Shown: piece by piece, positions 52,558-61,038 of the stretch
How positions within the stretch are numbered: position 1 is the stretch's first letter
Layout of the letters: every line of letters begins with the position of its first letter
DNA from: Cellulosimicrobium cellulans
GTDB lineage: Bacteria; Actinomycetota; Actinomycetes; Actinomycetales; Cellulomonadaceae
Direction of reading: 5' to 3'
NCBI RefSeq assembly: GCF_024124905.1
Contig: NZ_JAMXST010000005.1
Span: 434,001-498,000, forward strand
Length of the DNA: 64,000 nucleotides
Translations under genes and position numbers: made by a program
The notes under the pieces: model-generated
What the model saw: the letters and a program-made list of their open reading frames with translations, nothing else
The model's database searches: none
What the model was told of the DNA's origin: nothing

Positions 52558-52602
52558 CTGAATTCAACACTGAATTGCGTGCTGAATAGTGACACAGGTC
52601 AC
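52558..52602. promoter_or_regulatory. CTGAAT direct repeats and Crp/GlxR-like site upstream of livJ
   Basis: CTGAAT occurs at 52558, 52570 and 52582, an exact 12-nt period. Directly beside it, GTGACACAGGTCAC (52589-52602) has the GTGA-N6-TCAC form of Crp/GlxR sites. Both lie 65-110 bp upstream of the livJ start. The rest of the 346-bp gap 52494-52839 is AT-richer and holds the divergent nitroreductase promoter. Confidence 0.45.
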
Positions 52603-52754
52603 CCGGGGACGAAACCGGCCCGCGGACGTGTCGCCCGGAGCCCTCCGCGGCATCTCGGAGGGCTCCGGACCCACGAATCCGCGGGAGGTGGCGCCTCCGC
52701 GTTCCTGGGTGACGCGAACGTAGGCGGATCGGATTTCGTGGGACGCAGGGAGTT

Positions 52755-52770
52755 GTTACCGACTCGTAAC
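52755..52770. repeat. GTTAC/GTAAC inverted repeat upstream of the nitroreductase gene
   Basis: GTTAC-CGACTC-GTAAC, perfect 5-bp arms with a 6-nt spacer, 70 bp upstream of the gene at 52840. It could be an operator; the evidence is weak. Confidence 0.3.
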
Positions 52771-52839
52771 GTAAGGGTCTCGTTTCGTTCCGTGGACGGT
52801 ACGGATGTGCCGTTTTCGGCGTCCCTCTACGGTGGAGCG

Positions 52840-53316
52840 ATGACCCTCGCGTCGCGCCTCCTGCACACCCGCTGGTTCGTCCGGGCCCCGATCGTTCTCT
52901 TCCGCTCCGGCCTCGGCTTCCTCGCCGGCGGACGGCTCCTGCTGCTCGGGCACCGCGGCCGGTCCACGGGCGAGGCCCGGTACGTCGTCCTCGAGGTGAC
53001 CGACCGACCGGCGCCGGGGTCGTGGGTCGTCGTCGCCGGGCTGGGGCCGCGTTCGCAGTGGTACCGCAACGTCGTCGCGGACCCGCGCGTGCTCGTGTGG
53101 GTGGGGCGACGTCGGCACGTGCGGAGCACCGCCCGCACCCTCCCGCCCGACGACGGCGCCCGCCTCCTGCGCGCGTACGCCGCCCGGTACGCGCGGGGCT
53201 GGGCCGTGCTGGAGCCGGTGCTCCTCGAGTGGGCCGAACCGCTCGCCGCCGAGCGGGGGGAGGCGGACTGGCGGCGGGTCGTGCCCGTGGTGGAGCTGAC
53301 CGCGCTCGGGGCGTGA
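52840..53316 (+). CDS. Deazaflavin (F420)-dependent nitroreductase-family protein
   Basis: 158-aa split-barrel protein of the Ddn/F420-dependent nitroreductase family. Family pieces: [40 protein letters not shown] and [20 protein letters not shown]. Members reduce nitro compounds or quinones with reduced F420. It implies, but does not prove, that the organism makes F420. TACGGT lies six bases before ATG 52840 and GGTGGAG overlaps that space, so either a leaderless or a tightly spaced start is possible. Confidence 0.82.
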   Translation: MTLASRLLHTRWFVRAPIVLFRSGLGFLAGGRLLLLGHRGRSTGEARYVVLEVTDRPAPGSWVVVAGLGPRSQWYRNVVADPRVLVWVGRRRHVRSTARTLPPDDGARLLRAYAARYARGWAVLEPVLLEWAEPLAAERGEADWRRVVPVVELTALGA

Positions 53317-53555
53317 CCTGCGGCGTCAAGACCTCGTGCGGCCGTCGCGACACCCGCGCGACGAGCCATGGCCAAGAAGGGGCATACCCTGTACGGTTGA
53401 CCCCGAGATTGCAGTGCCTCGCTTGTCCTCGCGTCGATGTGACCGCCACCCGGCGGGCGCCCGGCGGACCTTGTTACCCAAGAGTTGACGACGAACACCG
53501 TGATGTACTCCCCTGCGCCCGCGGGGGGTGTTTCCACACTCTTGAAGGAGTAACA

Positions 53556-53759
53556 ATGGCTACCGGAACCGTGAAGTGGTTCAACAGCGAGAAGGGCTAC
53601 GGCTTCATCGCCCCCGAGGACGGCTCGGCCGACGTGTTCGCGCACTACTCCGCGATCCAGTCGCAGGGCTTCCGCACGCTGGAGGAGAACCAGCGCGTCG
53701 AGTTCGACGTGACGCAGGGCCCCAAGGGCCCGCAGGCGGAGAACATCCGCGCGATCTGA
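53556..53759 (+). CDS. cspA: Cold-shock protein (CspA family)
   Basis: 67-aa single cold-shock domain, an RNA chaperone. RNP1 is KGYGFIAP and RNP2 is VFAHYSAI; the start [18 protein letters not shown] is nearly invariant in the family. GAAGGAG lies 5-6 nt upstream of the ATG. The 239-bp upstream gap is unusually AT-rich, with TACCCT (53384-53389) and TTGACG (53485-53490) as promoter-like pieces, which fits a long regulated 5' UTR. A strong terminator follows. Confidence 0.95.
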   Translation: MATGTVKWFNSEKGYGFIAPEDGSADVFAHYSAIQSQGFRTLEENQRVEFDVTQGPKGPQAENIRAI

Positions 53760-53810
53760 TCCGATCTCCCCGGTGACGACCCTCACGGGTCGCGCCGACC
53801 GATCGTTCAC

Positions 53811-53845
53811 CGAGTGCCCCCGACCCCTCCGGTCGGGGGCACTCG
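53811..53845 (+). terminator. Rho-independent-like terminator after cspA
   Basis: CGAGTGCCCCCGACC (53811-53825) and its perfect complement (53831-53845) form a 15-bp stem with a 5-nt loop, 51 bp after the cspA stop. The following bases contain only a few T. The gap 53760-54122 also holds the inverted repeat at 53955-54010. Confidence 0.75.
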
Positions 53846-53954
53846 TGCGTCCGGGCCCGTCCGTCCGTCGGACGAGGTGCCGAACCCGTGGCTGCGGGTC
53901 ACGCGACGGTCGACATGACGCGTCACCCCGGGCTCGGCGGAGAGCGCGCCCCCG

Positions 53955-54010
53955 CGAACCCGGGGTCGCGGTGTACGGGAGGGCGCGGATGGCGCCCGTC
54001 CCCGGGTTCG
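53955..54010. repeat. Inverted repeat sharing its arm with the NrtR-gene palindrome
   Basis: CGAACCCGGGG (53955-53965) and CCCCGGGTTCG (54000-54010) are perfect 11-bp arms with a 34-nt loop. The stretch CGAACCCGGGGTCG is identical to one at 31483-31496. No gene overlaps it here. Confidence 0.6.
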
Positions 54011-54122
54011 GCGGCCGGCGGAACCGTGGGGCGCAGCTTCGCGTTGGTCCGGGAGTGAGCCGCACCGGCCACGACACCGCGCGAGCGCACGGCGCCGCGC
54101 CATCCCACCCGGAGGACGACCC

Positions 54123-54869
54123 ATGGGATTCCTGGACCGGCTCCTCGGCCGCGAGCCGCGCGACCCGCACGGCGCCCCGCAGGCGGGCCCCTACGGCTCA
54201 CCGGCGCAGCACCCGACGCAGTACCCGCCCCAGTACTCCGGCCAGCCTGCGTACGGGAGCGCCCCGCAGGACGCGCGCCCCGGGGCGGCCGCACCCCGCA
54301 CCCCCGACCAGGTCGCCATCGACCGCTACCGGTACCTGCTCCGCACCGCGCCGCCGGACCAGGTCGAGCAGGCGCACGCTGAGGCGTTCGCGCGTCTGAC
54401 GCCCGAGCAGCGGCGGCAGGTCCTCGCCGAGCTCGGTGAGCAGGTGCCGGCGTCGGAGCGCGCGACGTCCGACGCGCCGCAGGACCTCGCCCGGATGGCG
54501 ACGCGCGCCGAGATGCGCCAGCCCGGCACCCTGGAGCGCACGTTCGCGGGCCGTGGCCAGGGCGCACCCGGCTTCGGCGCCATGGTCGGCTCGAGCCTGC
54601 TCGGCACGATCGCGGGCGTCGTCATCGGCTCGGCGGTCGCGAACGCCCTCTTCGGGCCCGCGTTCGCCGACCCGACGCAGCCCGTCGCGGAGGACGCGGC
54701 GGCCGAGCAGGGCGCCGAGGACCCCAGCGCGGGCGAGGGCGGCGACGGCGGAGCCGTCGAGGCCTCGGGCGGGGACCCCGCGGGCGGCGGGCTCGACGAC
54801 GGTGGAGGTGACGTCGGCGGCGACTTCGGCGGCGGCTTCGACGACTTCGGCGGCTTCGGGGAGTTCTGA
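54123..54869 (+). CDS. Low-complexity protein with one hydrophobic segment, function unknown
   Basis: 248-aa protein. The start MGFLDRLLGREPRD is followed by a Pro/Gln/Tyr-rich stretch to about residue 55. A helical domain (about residues 60-130, IDRYRYLLRTAPPDQVEQAH, LTPEQRRQVLAELGEQVP) contains a repeated EQ-rich helix. Then come a Gly/Ala-rich hydrophobic segment (MVGSSLLGTIAGVVIGSAVA, about 160-179) and a long acidic Gly tail ending DDFGGFGEF. GGAGG lies 7-8 nt upstream. The layout suggests a membrane-associated or envelope stress protein; I do not recognise a named family. Confidence 0.65.
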   Translation: MGFLDRLLGREPRDPHGAPQAGPYGSPAQHPTQYPPQYSGQPAYGSAPQDARPGAAAPRTPDQVAIDRYRYLLRTAPPDQVEQAHAEAFARLTPEQRRQVLAELGEQVPASERATSDAPQDLARMATRAEMRQPGTLERTFAGRGQGAPGFGAMVGSSLLGTIAGVVIGSAVANALFGPAFADPTQPVAEDAAAEQGAEDPSAGEGGDGGAVEASGGDPAGGGLDDGGGDVGGDFGGGFDDFGGFGEF

Positions 54870-54902
54870 CCGACCCGCGCGGCAGGCTCCGCCCCGTGAC
54901 AC

Positions 54903-55027
54903 CGGGTCCGGGACCCCGCGATGCCGGGGCCGGAACCCCCGCGATGCCGGGTCCGGAACCCCCGCGATGCCGGGGCCGGGACCCCCGCGATGCCGGGGCC
55001 GGGACCCCCGCGATGCCGGGGCCGGAC
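54903..55027. repeat. Tandem array of 23-bp units between convergent genes
   Basis: GCGATGCC recurs at 54918, 54941, 54964, 54987 and 55010, an exact 23-bp period, with unit sequence close to GGGACCCCCGCGATGCCGGG. Each unit can fold as a small CCCC/GGGG hairpin. It fills most of the gap between the stop at 54869 and the convergent stop at 55083. The period is not a multiple of three, so it is not coding. Confidence 0.85.
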
Positions 55028-55082
55028 CCGTGTCGGCGCCGCCGTCGGCCCACCCCGGTGCGCGGGGCAGGTCGACGGCGGG

Positions 55083-58000
55083 TCAGCCCAGAGGCGCGGA
55101 GCCGGTCAGCCCCAGGAACGCGCCGAGCTCTTCCACGCCCCGCGGTGAGTGCGGCAGCGCGTCGGTGAGCCCGGGCGACCGCACGACGACGGCGCGCCAC
55201 TGCGCACGCGAGACCGCGACGTTGACGCGGTGCCGCGACAGCAGGAACCCGAGCCCGCGCGAGGCGTCGCGGCCCGAGGAGGCAGCGAGCGTCACGACGA
55301 CGACCGGCGCCTCCTTGCCCTGGAACCGGTCGACCGTGCCCACCTGGACGTCCGGGTACCCCGCCGCCTCCAGCGCGCCCCGCACGGCCCACACCTGCGC
55401 GTTGTAGGCCGCGACGACCAGGACGTCCCCCTGCCCGAGCGGGCGTCGCTCCTCGACCCCGTCGACCGTCGTCGTCCACGTCCGCCCGAGGACCCGCTCC
55501 ACCTGCCGGACGACCTCGGCCGCCTCCTCGGGCGAGCGCACCGAGTTCCCCGCGTGCTCCACGAGCACCTGCTCGATCCCGGGCGGGACGCCGTCGAGGT
55601 CGCGGGCCGCGGTGCACGGGTGCGCGTGGAGACGGTCCTCGTACGCGAGGGTCGAGACGGCCTGCGCGAGGCGCGGGTGCATGCGCCAGGTCGTCGGCAG
55701 GAAGTAGCCGCGCCCCGGGGGCAGCACGCCGTGGCCGTCGGCCAACCAGCCGAGCGCGGACCGGTCGACGGGCTCGGGGTGCCGGCCCTGGCTCACCTGC
55801 GGGAGCTGCTGCGGGTCGCCCAGGAGGAGGAGCCGACGCGCGGCGCGCGCCACCGCGACCGTGGTCGCGAGCGAGAGCTGACCTGCCTCGTCGACGACGA
55901 GCAGGTCGAGCGTGCCGGCGGGGAGCCGGTCCGCCGCGAAGTCCCAGGCGGTCCCGCCGACGACGCGCGGTCCCGGCTGCGTCGCGAACGCCGCGAGGTG
56001 GGCGCCGTCGAGCTCGTCGTACACGGCGCGCGTCGACGGCCCGTCCGCCGCGATCTTCTTCGCGACGACCTCGCGCGGGACGCCCGCCCCGAGCACGACC
56101 GCCCGCAGCATGTTCTCGACGACGGCGTGCGACTGTGCGACGACGCCGACCCGCCAGCCTCGCGCGACGAGCCGTGCGACGACGCGCGACCCGACGTAGG
56201 TCTTGCCCGTCCCGGGCGGGCCCTGGACCGCGAGGTACGAGTCGTCGAGACGTTCGACGGCGGCCGTGACCGCCGCGACGACGTCGCCGTCCACGACCGA
56301 CGGGAGCCCGGGCGCGACCACACCGTCCGCATCCTTCGGGAGGCGCGCGCCGTCGCTGCCCTCCGGAGCACGAAGACCGTCCGCGGGGGCGGCGGGCGCC
56401 GACACGAGCCGTGGACGTCGCCGCAGGAGCACGTCGGTCGCGGCGTCGAGCGGGAGCGTCCCCGTCGTCCGCCACGTCCGGAGCGCCGTGCGGGCGGCGG
56501 CCTCCGCCGCCGCCTCGAGCCGCTTCGCGCTCGGGCCGGGCGACGGGGTGAGCGCGACGGGGGTCGCGTCGAACGGCTCGGCACCTGTCGGGAGCTGCTC
56601 GCGCACGACCAGCACGTCCCGGTCGCCCGCGGCCGTCGCGCGACGCATCGCGTCCACGATCGACGCGCCTGTGAGCCAGCCGCGCACGCCGTCGGCGGCG
56701 GTCTTGGCGCACGGCGGCAGCGGTGGGTCGTAGAGCACGTACGGCGCGACGCCGACGCGCAGGTCGCTGCCCTCGGGGAGCCTGCCCACGAGCGCCAGGC
56801 GCCGCGACCACGTCCGGCGCCCCGGCTCGACCTCCCAGCCCGAGACGACCTCCGCCTCCTCGACGAGGAACGCGTTGCGCCTCCCCAGCCACTCGTCCAC
56901 CGGGAGCGAGAGCCGGGAGTAGTGCTCGTGCCAGAACGGCTTCGCCTCGCGCCGGAAGTACCCTGCCGCCGCGCCGTACAGCGCGAGCGCCCGCTCGTCG
57001 GCGCCCCGCCGGGCCCGGTCCTCCCCCACGACCTCCCGGATCTCCTCCTCCAGCACCACCGCGGACGCCCGCTCCCGCGGCTCGACGTCCGCCAGATCCC
57101 CACCCCGCCTGTCGGGCGCGATCTCGCCCCCGGGAGAGGTGACGGACAGGGCGGGGTCGGGGAAGACGCGCGCCGTCGTGGCGGGCCTGGCGGGAGCATC
57201 CGAGGGACGAGGATGCGGATGGTAGACGGCGCGCGTCTCCCCCGACCCCGCACCCGAGGCAACCACCTCGGAGGTGAGAACGGCGTGCCGCAACCAGTCC
57301 GCCAGGCGCAGCGTCGACACGCAGTCGTACCGGTTGTAGTCCGCGATCCCGCGGAGCAGCTCGTCCGCCTCGTCGTCGCGGCCGGCCTCACGCAGGGCGG
57401 TGTACTCCGCGTACGCGACGACCGACGCCGCGGCGGTGGTCACGTCGCCGGTGCGCAGCTCGTCGCCCATGTAGAGCGGCTCGAGCTTCTTGATCGACCG
57501 GGACTTGTCGGAGACGCGCAGCGCCTGGCGCACGACGGCGTACAGGTCGACGAGGACGCCGTCGCGCAGGAGGTCGTCGACCTCCTCCTCGTACACGCCG
57601 TGCCGCGCGGCGATGGCGAGCAGGTGCGCGCGCTCGTAGTCGGCGTAGTGGTAGACGTGCAGGTCCGGGTACGTGCGGCGGCGCGCGTTGACGTGGTCGA
57701 CGAACGCGACGAGGGCGTCGCGCTCCGCCGCGAGGTCGTGCGCCCAGAGCGCGTGGAAGACGGGCCGGTCCTCGGGCGCGGCCGGACGCTCGACCCAGCC
57801 GAACAGGTAGTCGAGGCCCCAGCTCGTGCCGCCCTCGTCCGTCCACAGCGGGTCGCCCTCGAAGTCGAAGAAGACGTCGCCGGGGCTCGGCGCGGGCAGC
57901 GCCAGCACGGGCGCCGGGTCGTCGATGCGCCACGAGAGCTCGTGCGGCCCCGACGCGTCGGCCCACACGACGGTGCCGTCGGACGGCCCCGTGCCGAGCT

Positions 58001-58967
58001 GGAGGGCGGCCTGGCGCCGCACCGTCGCGAACGTGGACCGGCTCATGCCCTCGGGGACCGGCGTCTCGTCGGTCGCGGCGGCGAGCTCGTCGATCGTGCG
58101 GATCCCCGCCGCGTGCAGCCGTGCGCGCTGCGACTCGTACACCCCGCCCACGAGCAGCACGTCGCGGTGCGACTCGATCTGCGCCCGGCAGTCGGCGCAG
58201 CGCCCGCACGCCCGGACGGCAGGGTCGTCCCAGGGTGCGCGGCCGTCGCGCGCGACGTGCTCGGCGGTGAGCCGGACGAGACGGTCCCGGCGGTCCCGGA
58301 ACACGGGCAGGAGGTCGGCGAGGCGGTGCGACGTGCGCTCGCGCGTGCCGAGCACGAGCGAGACGTCGGGGTCGACAGGCACGCCCGCGGCCTGGAGCTG
58401 GTCGCCGTACGCGGCGAGCTGGAGCAGCGCGGGGACCTTGGCGCGCCGCGCGAGCTTGGTGTCGACGACGGCGTAGCGGGCCGCCCCCGCGTCGTCGGTG
58501 CCGGTCCGGACGAGGAAGTCGGCGCGCCCGTGGAAGGAGCCGTCGAAGAACGTCGCCTGGTGCACGACGTCGGCGCCGGCCTCGAGCGCGGCGAGCGTGC
58601 GCGCCTGCGCCGCCACGAGCTCGTCCCAGGAGACCCCGCGCGGCGGCTCGAGGCGCACCACGCCGCGTCCCGTCGTCGGGTCGAACGCTCCGTGCTCGGC
58701 CTCGTAGCGCGCGAGGACCTCGTGCTCGTGCCGCGCCCCGAGCGCCGCCGTGCGCGCGAGCATCGCGTCCTCCGCGTCGTCGGGTCGCGGGGCACGGCCG
58801 AGCTGCTCGTCGAGCCGGCACAGGAGCCGGTACTCGCAGTCGGCGGCGACGACGAGGTCGCTCGCCGAGTGCACGAGGACGCGATCGCGCGCGGGCGCGC
58901 CGCTCGTGGCGGTCCGGCCGGGGTCGGCCGCGACGGTCCGCAGCGCCGGCTCGTCGACGAGGAACAC
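55083..58967 (-). CDS. TM0106-type RecB-like nuclease / exonuclease / SF1 helicase fusion
   Basis: 1294-aa multidomain nucleic-acid enzyme. Residues of about 30-270: RecB/Cas4-like nuclease with Cys pairs (CEYRLLC and CGRCADC) that could bind an Fe-S cluster, and motifs GRADFLV and AVVDTKLARRAK. Residues of about 365-560: RNase H-fold, DEDD-exonuclease-like domain (VFFDFEGDPLW, HVYHYADYERAHL, DYNRYDCVSTLRL). Residues of about 910-1285: SF1 helicase with Walker A VQGPPGTGKTYVGSR, Walker B LLVVDEAGQLSLA, GDPQQLPQVSQGRHPEP, TVDRFQGKEAPVVVVTLA and HRVNVAVSRAQW. GTG 58967 has GGAGG 5 nt upstream; GTG 58973 is an alternative. It probably acts in DNA repair or foreign-DNA processing. Confidence 0.85.
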   Translation of the reverse strand: MFLVDEPALRTVAADPGRTATSGAPARDRVLVHSASDLVVAADCEYRLLCRLDEQLGRAPRPDDAEDAMLARTAALGARHEHEVLARYEAEHGAFDPTTGRGVVRLEPPRGVSWDELVAAQARTLAALEAGADVVHQATFFDGSFHGRADFLVRTGTDDAGAARYAVVDTKLARRAKVPALLQLAAYGDQLQAAGVPVDPDVSLVLGTRERTSHRLADLLPVFRDRRDRLVRLTAEHVARDGRAPWDDPAVRACGRCADCRAQIESHRDVLLVGGVYESQRARLHAAGIRTIDELAAATDETPVPEGMSRSTFATVRRQAALQLGTGPSDGTVVWADASGPHELSWRIDDPAPVLALPAPSPGDVFFDFEGDPLWTDEGGTSWGLDYLFGWVERPAAPEDRPVFHALWAHDLAAERDALVAFVDHVNARRRTYPDLHVYHYADYERAHLLAIAARHGVYEEEVDDLLRDGVLVDLYAVVRQALRVSDKSRSIKKLEPLYMGDELRTGDVTTAAASVVAYAEYTALREAGRDDEADELLRGIADYNRYDCVSTLRLADWLRHAVLTSEVVASGAGSGETRAVYHPHPRPSDAPARPATTARVFPDPALSVTSPGGEIAPDRRGGDLADVEPRERASAVVLEEEIREVVGEDRARRGADERALALYGAAAGYFRREAKPFWHEHYSRLSLPVDEWLGRRNAFLVEEAEVVSGWEVEPGRRTWSRRLALVGRLPEGSDLRVGVAPYVLYDPPLPPCAKTAADGVRGWLTGASIVDAMRRATAAGDRDVLVVREQLPTGAEPFDATPVALTPSPGPSAKRLEAAAEAAARTALRTWRTTGTLPLDAATDVLLRRRPRLVSAPAAPADGLRAPEGSDGARLPKDADGVVAPGLPSVVDGDVVAAVTAAVERLDDSYLAVQGPPGTGKTYVGSRVVARLVARGWRVGVVAQSHAVVENMLRAVVLGAGVPREVVAKKIAADGPSTRAVYDELDGAHLAAFATQPGPRVVGGTAWDFAADRLPAGTLDLLVVDEAGQLSLATTVAVARAARRLLLLGDPQQLPQVSQGRHPEPVDRSALGWLADGHGVLPPGRGYFLPTTWRMHPRLAQAVSTLAYEDRLHAHPCTAARDLDGVPPGIEQVLVEHAGNSVRSPEEAAEVVRQVERVLGRTWTTTVDGVEERRPLGQGDVLVVAAYNAQVWAVRGALEAAGYPDVQVGTVDRFQGKEAPVVVVTLAASSGRDASRGLGFLLSRHRVNVAVSRAQWRAVVVRSPGLTDALPHSPRGVEELGAFLGLTGSAPLG

Positions 58968-59285
58968 GCACACCTCCGGGTCGGGGGACGATCGCCGCCG
59001 GGGCGGGGGCTGGGCCGCCTCGCCGGTCTGCGTCCGTTCTACCAGCGGCCACCCACGTCGCGACGCGGCGGTCCCCGCCGCACGCCCGAGGCGCCCGCCG
59101 GGGTGCCGCGACCTCTGCTCCGGTCCGCGACCGGTCCGTGGCCCGTGCGGGGGCCCCCCGGCCCACGGTCGGTGCGATTCGTGCCCGGGGCCACGACTCC
59201 CCTACTGTTCCCGTCGAAGCCGGAGCCCCGTCGAGACCCCGCGTCCCCGTCGACCGTGCACCGGACGCTACCGAAGGAGGACCCC
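58968..59285. other. 318-bp divergent intergenic region
   Basis: Separates the nuclease/helicase gene (minus) from the gene at 59286 (plus). TACTGT at 59203-59208 is a good -10 box for the plus gene, and TAGAAC (minus strand, 59036-59041) is a possible -10 box for the helicase gene. I see no repeat or RNA gene. Confidence 0.45.
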
Positions 59286-60380
59286 ATGGCCGTGCGGTTC
59301 GTGCCGCCCCCGGGGTGGCCCGTCCCCGAGGGCTTCACCCCCACGACCGACTGGCACCCGGACCCGTCCTGGCCGGCCCCGCCCCCGGGCTGGGTGTTCT
59401 GGGAGGACGCCACGACCTCGGGGTCCCCGGTCCCCGTGCCCCTCCCGGACGCGCCGGTGCTCCGCACGACCGAGCCCCTGCCCGCGGGCGCGTCGCACCC
59501 TGCACCCGTGCCCTCGGGGGGCGGGACGCCGACGCGCCGGTCGCTGCGCGAGCGCTCGTCCGGCGCGACGCCGGCGGTCGGCACGACCGGGGCGGTCGGC
59601 GCGCACCCCGCGGACCCCGGGGCCGACGCGACGCGCGTGGCGACGCTCGACCCGGTCGGGGCGTCCGCCGTCGACGACCACCCGGTCGTCGGCTCGACGA
59701 TGATCCTCCCGGCGCTCGGCGCGCTGCTCGACGACCCGGCCGCCCGCCCGACGACCACCGGCGCACCGACGGTCTCGGCCGGGGCCGCGCGCTCCGGCGT
59801 CGTCCCCGTCGGCCCGACCCCCACCGGCCCCGCCGCACCACCCGTGCGCACGACGGCGAACCCGGCACCGCGGGCCACCACGGGCGTCGGTCCGCTCGCG
59901 CTCCCCGGCGCCGACGACGACGAGGACGCCGCCCCCGACCGCGGCCGCCGGTGGCTCGTGCCGACCGCCGTCGGGCTCGCGGGCGTCGCCCTCGGCCTGC
60001 TGGTCGGCATCGGCCTGACGCTCTCCGCGCAGGGCGAGGCGCAGCGCGAGAAGGCCGAGGCGCAGCGCGTCCAGAGCGAGGTCGCGGCCGAGCGCGAGCA
60101 GCTCGAGTCGGAGCGGGCCGACCTGGAGGCGCAGCGCGCCGAGCTCGACGCGGCGACGACCCAGCTCACGGAGCGCGAGGAGGCCGTCGCGAAGGCGGAG
60201 GAGGACGCGACGAAGCGGTCGCAGGAGCTCGACGACCGGCAGAAGCAGCAGGACGAGCGTGACGAGCAGCAGGACCCGCCCGGCAACGGGAACGGGAACG
60301 GGAACGGGAACGGGAACGGGAACGGGAACAACGGCAACGGCGACGACGGCGGGTGGGACTGGGGCGACTGGGGCTGGTGA
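59286..60380 (+). CDS. Single-pass membrane protein with coiled coil and NG-repeat tail
   Basis: 364-aa protein. Residues 1-40 hold a Trp/Pro-rich motif (PPGWPVPEGFTPTTDWHPDP, then PPPGWVFW), similar in style to the short N-terminal domains of many actinobacterial membrane proteins. A disordered Pro/Ala/Thr region runs to about residue 215. One membrane helix follows (VPTAVGLAGVALGLLVGIGL, about 221-240), then a charged coiled coil (about 248-328, EREQLESERADLEAQRAELD) and an Asn-Gly repeat tail ending DDGGWDWGDWGW. AAGGAGG lies 5 nt upstream. Function unknown. Confidence 0.7.
   Translation: MAVRFVPPPGWPVPEGFTPTTDWHPDPSWPAPPPGWVFWEDATTSGSPVPVPLPDAPVLRTTEPLPAGASHPAPVPSGGGTPTRRSLRERSSGATPAVGTTGAVGAHPADPGADATRVATLDPVGASAVDDHPVVGSTMILPALGALLDDPAARPTTTGAPTVSAGAARSGVVPVGPTPTGPAAPPVRTTANPAPRATTGVGPLALPGADDDEDAAPDRGRRWLVPTAVGLAGVALGLLVGIGLTLSAQGEAQREKAEAQRVQSEVAAEREQLESERADLEAQRAELDAATTQLTEREEAVAKAEEDATKRSQELDDRQKQQDERDEQQDPPGNGNGNGNGNGNGNGNNGNGDDGGWDWGDWGW
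60288..60329 (+). repeat. Seven tandem GGGAAC hexamers inside the coding region
   Basis: Seven exact copies of GGGAAC encode the (Gly-Asn) run of the membrane protein's tail. An in-frame hexamer array can gain or lose units by slippage without a frameshift. Confidence 0.9.
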
Positions 60381-60409
60381 GAGCGCGGTGGCCCCCGCCA
60401 GCCCGGGGC

Positions 60410-60850
60410 TCACTTCTCCGGGTCGGGGTGCTCGGCGAGGCGCGCGTAGCGGCTGAGGATGCGCGGCCACCCGGTGAAGCGCGACCGCACCCGCTCGCTG
60501 CCGGGCGCCCAGCCGCCGTGCTCGAACCGCACGGCGGTCCCGTTCGCGCTCGGCCGCAGGTCGAGCCGGACGAGCGACGCCCGGCCGGGCGGCTGGCCCG
60601 GGGTGAACGTGTGCGCGAGGCGGTCCGCCCGTTCCCAGAGCGTGACGCGCCCCCACACCTGCTCGTCGGCGCCGTGGGACGCGACCACGCGACCGCCGAC
60701 GACGGGCTCGACGACGAGCCCGGAGAACGTCCCGGCGTCGTCGGTGAACCCGGGCGGCCACCACTCCGCGATCCGGTCGGCGTACGTGTCGAACGCGACC
60801 TCGACGGGGCACGCGAGGCGGAGCTCGTGGACGATCGGAGCGAGGCTCAT
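60410..60850 (-). CDS. SRPBCC/AHSA1-like protein
   Basis: 146-aa START-fold protein: IVHELRLACPVEVAFDTYAD at the start, WGRVTLWERADRLAHTFTPG, and a C-terminal helix with GWPRILSRYARLAEH. AHSA1-like proteins bind small hydrophobic ligands or co-chaperone partners; the ligand is not known here. I chose ATG 60850 because GGGAGG lies about 6 nt upstream; the longer frame has no such site. Its 3' end faces the gene at 59286 across 29 bp. Confidence 0.78.
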   Translation of the reverse strand: MSLAPIVHELRLACPVEVAFDTYADRIAEWWPPGFTDDAGTFSGLVVEPVVGGRVVASHGADEQVWGRVTLWERADRLAHTFTPGQPPGRASLVRLDLRPSANGTAVRFEHGGWAPGSERVRSRFTGWPRILSRYARLAEHPDPEK

Positions 60851-61038
60851 GCGGTCCTCCCGGGGACGACCCGGACGCGGCGACGGGCTCGCGTCAGGAG
60901 CATTGAACTGCGCCGCCCCACGTCCCGCCACCGGTGGCCCACCGTGGCCGGTCCTCCACGAAGGTCTCCACGAACGCCTCACGGACACGTCACCGCTTCC
61001 GGTCGCGGAACGCACGAGGTTCACCGAAGGTGGGAGGC

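Noticed and set aside
53317-53555. Small gene or RNA thermometer upstream of cspA
   Set aside because: AT-rich and promoter-like, but I could not define a convincing structure or short frame; it is kept only as the cspA leader.
54903-55027. CRISPR array
   Set aside because: The units are contiguous with no unique spacers between them, and no cas genes are in the window. The Cas4-like nuclease domain nearby is part of a housekeeping-type helicase fusion.
54896-55168. Short frames with DAGAGTP-type repeats
   Set aside because: They come from the 23-bp tandem array, whose period is not a multiple of three, and have no plausible start or homology.
55149-60380. 1743-codon plus-strand frame spanning the helicase gene and the next gene
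   Set aside because: It is antisense to conserved helicase motifs for most of its length. Only the 3' part, from 59286, is a real gene with its own ribosome binding site.
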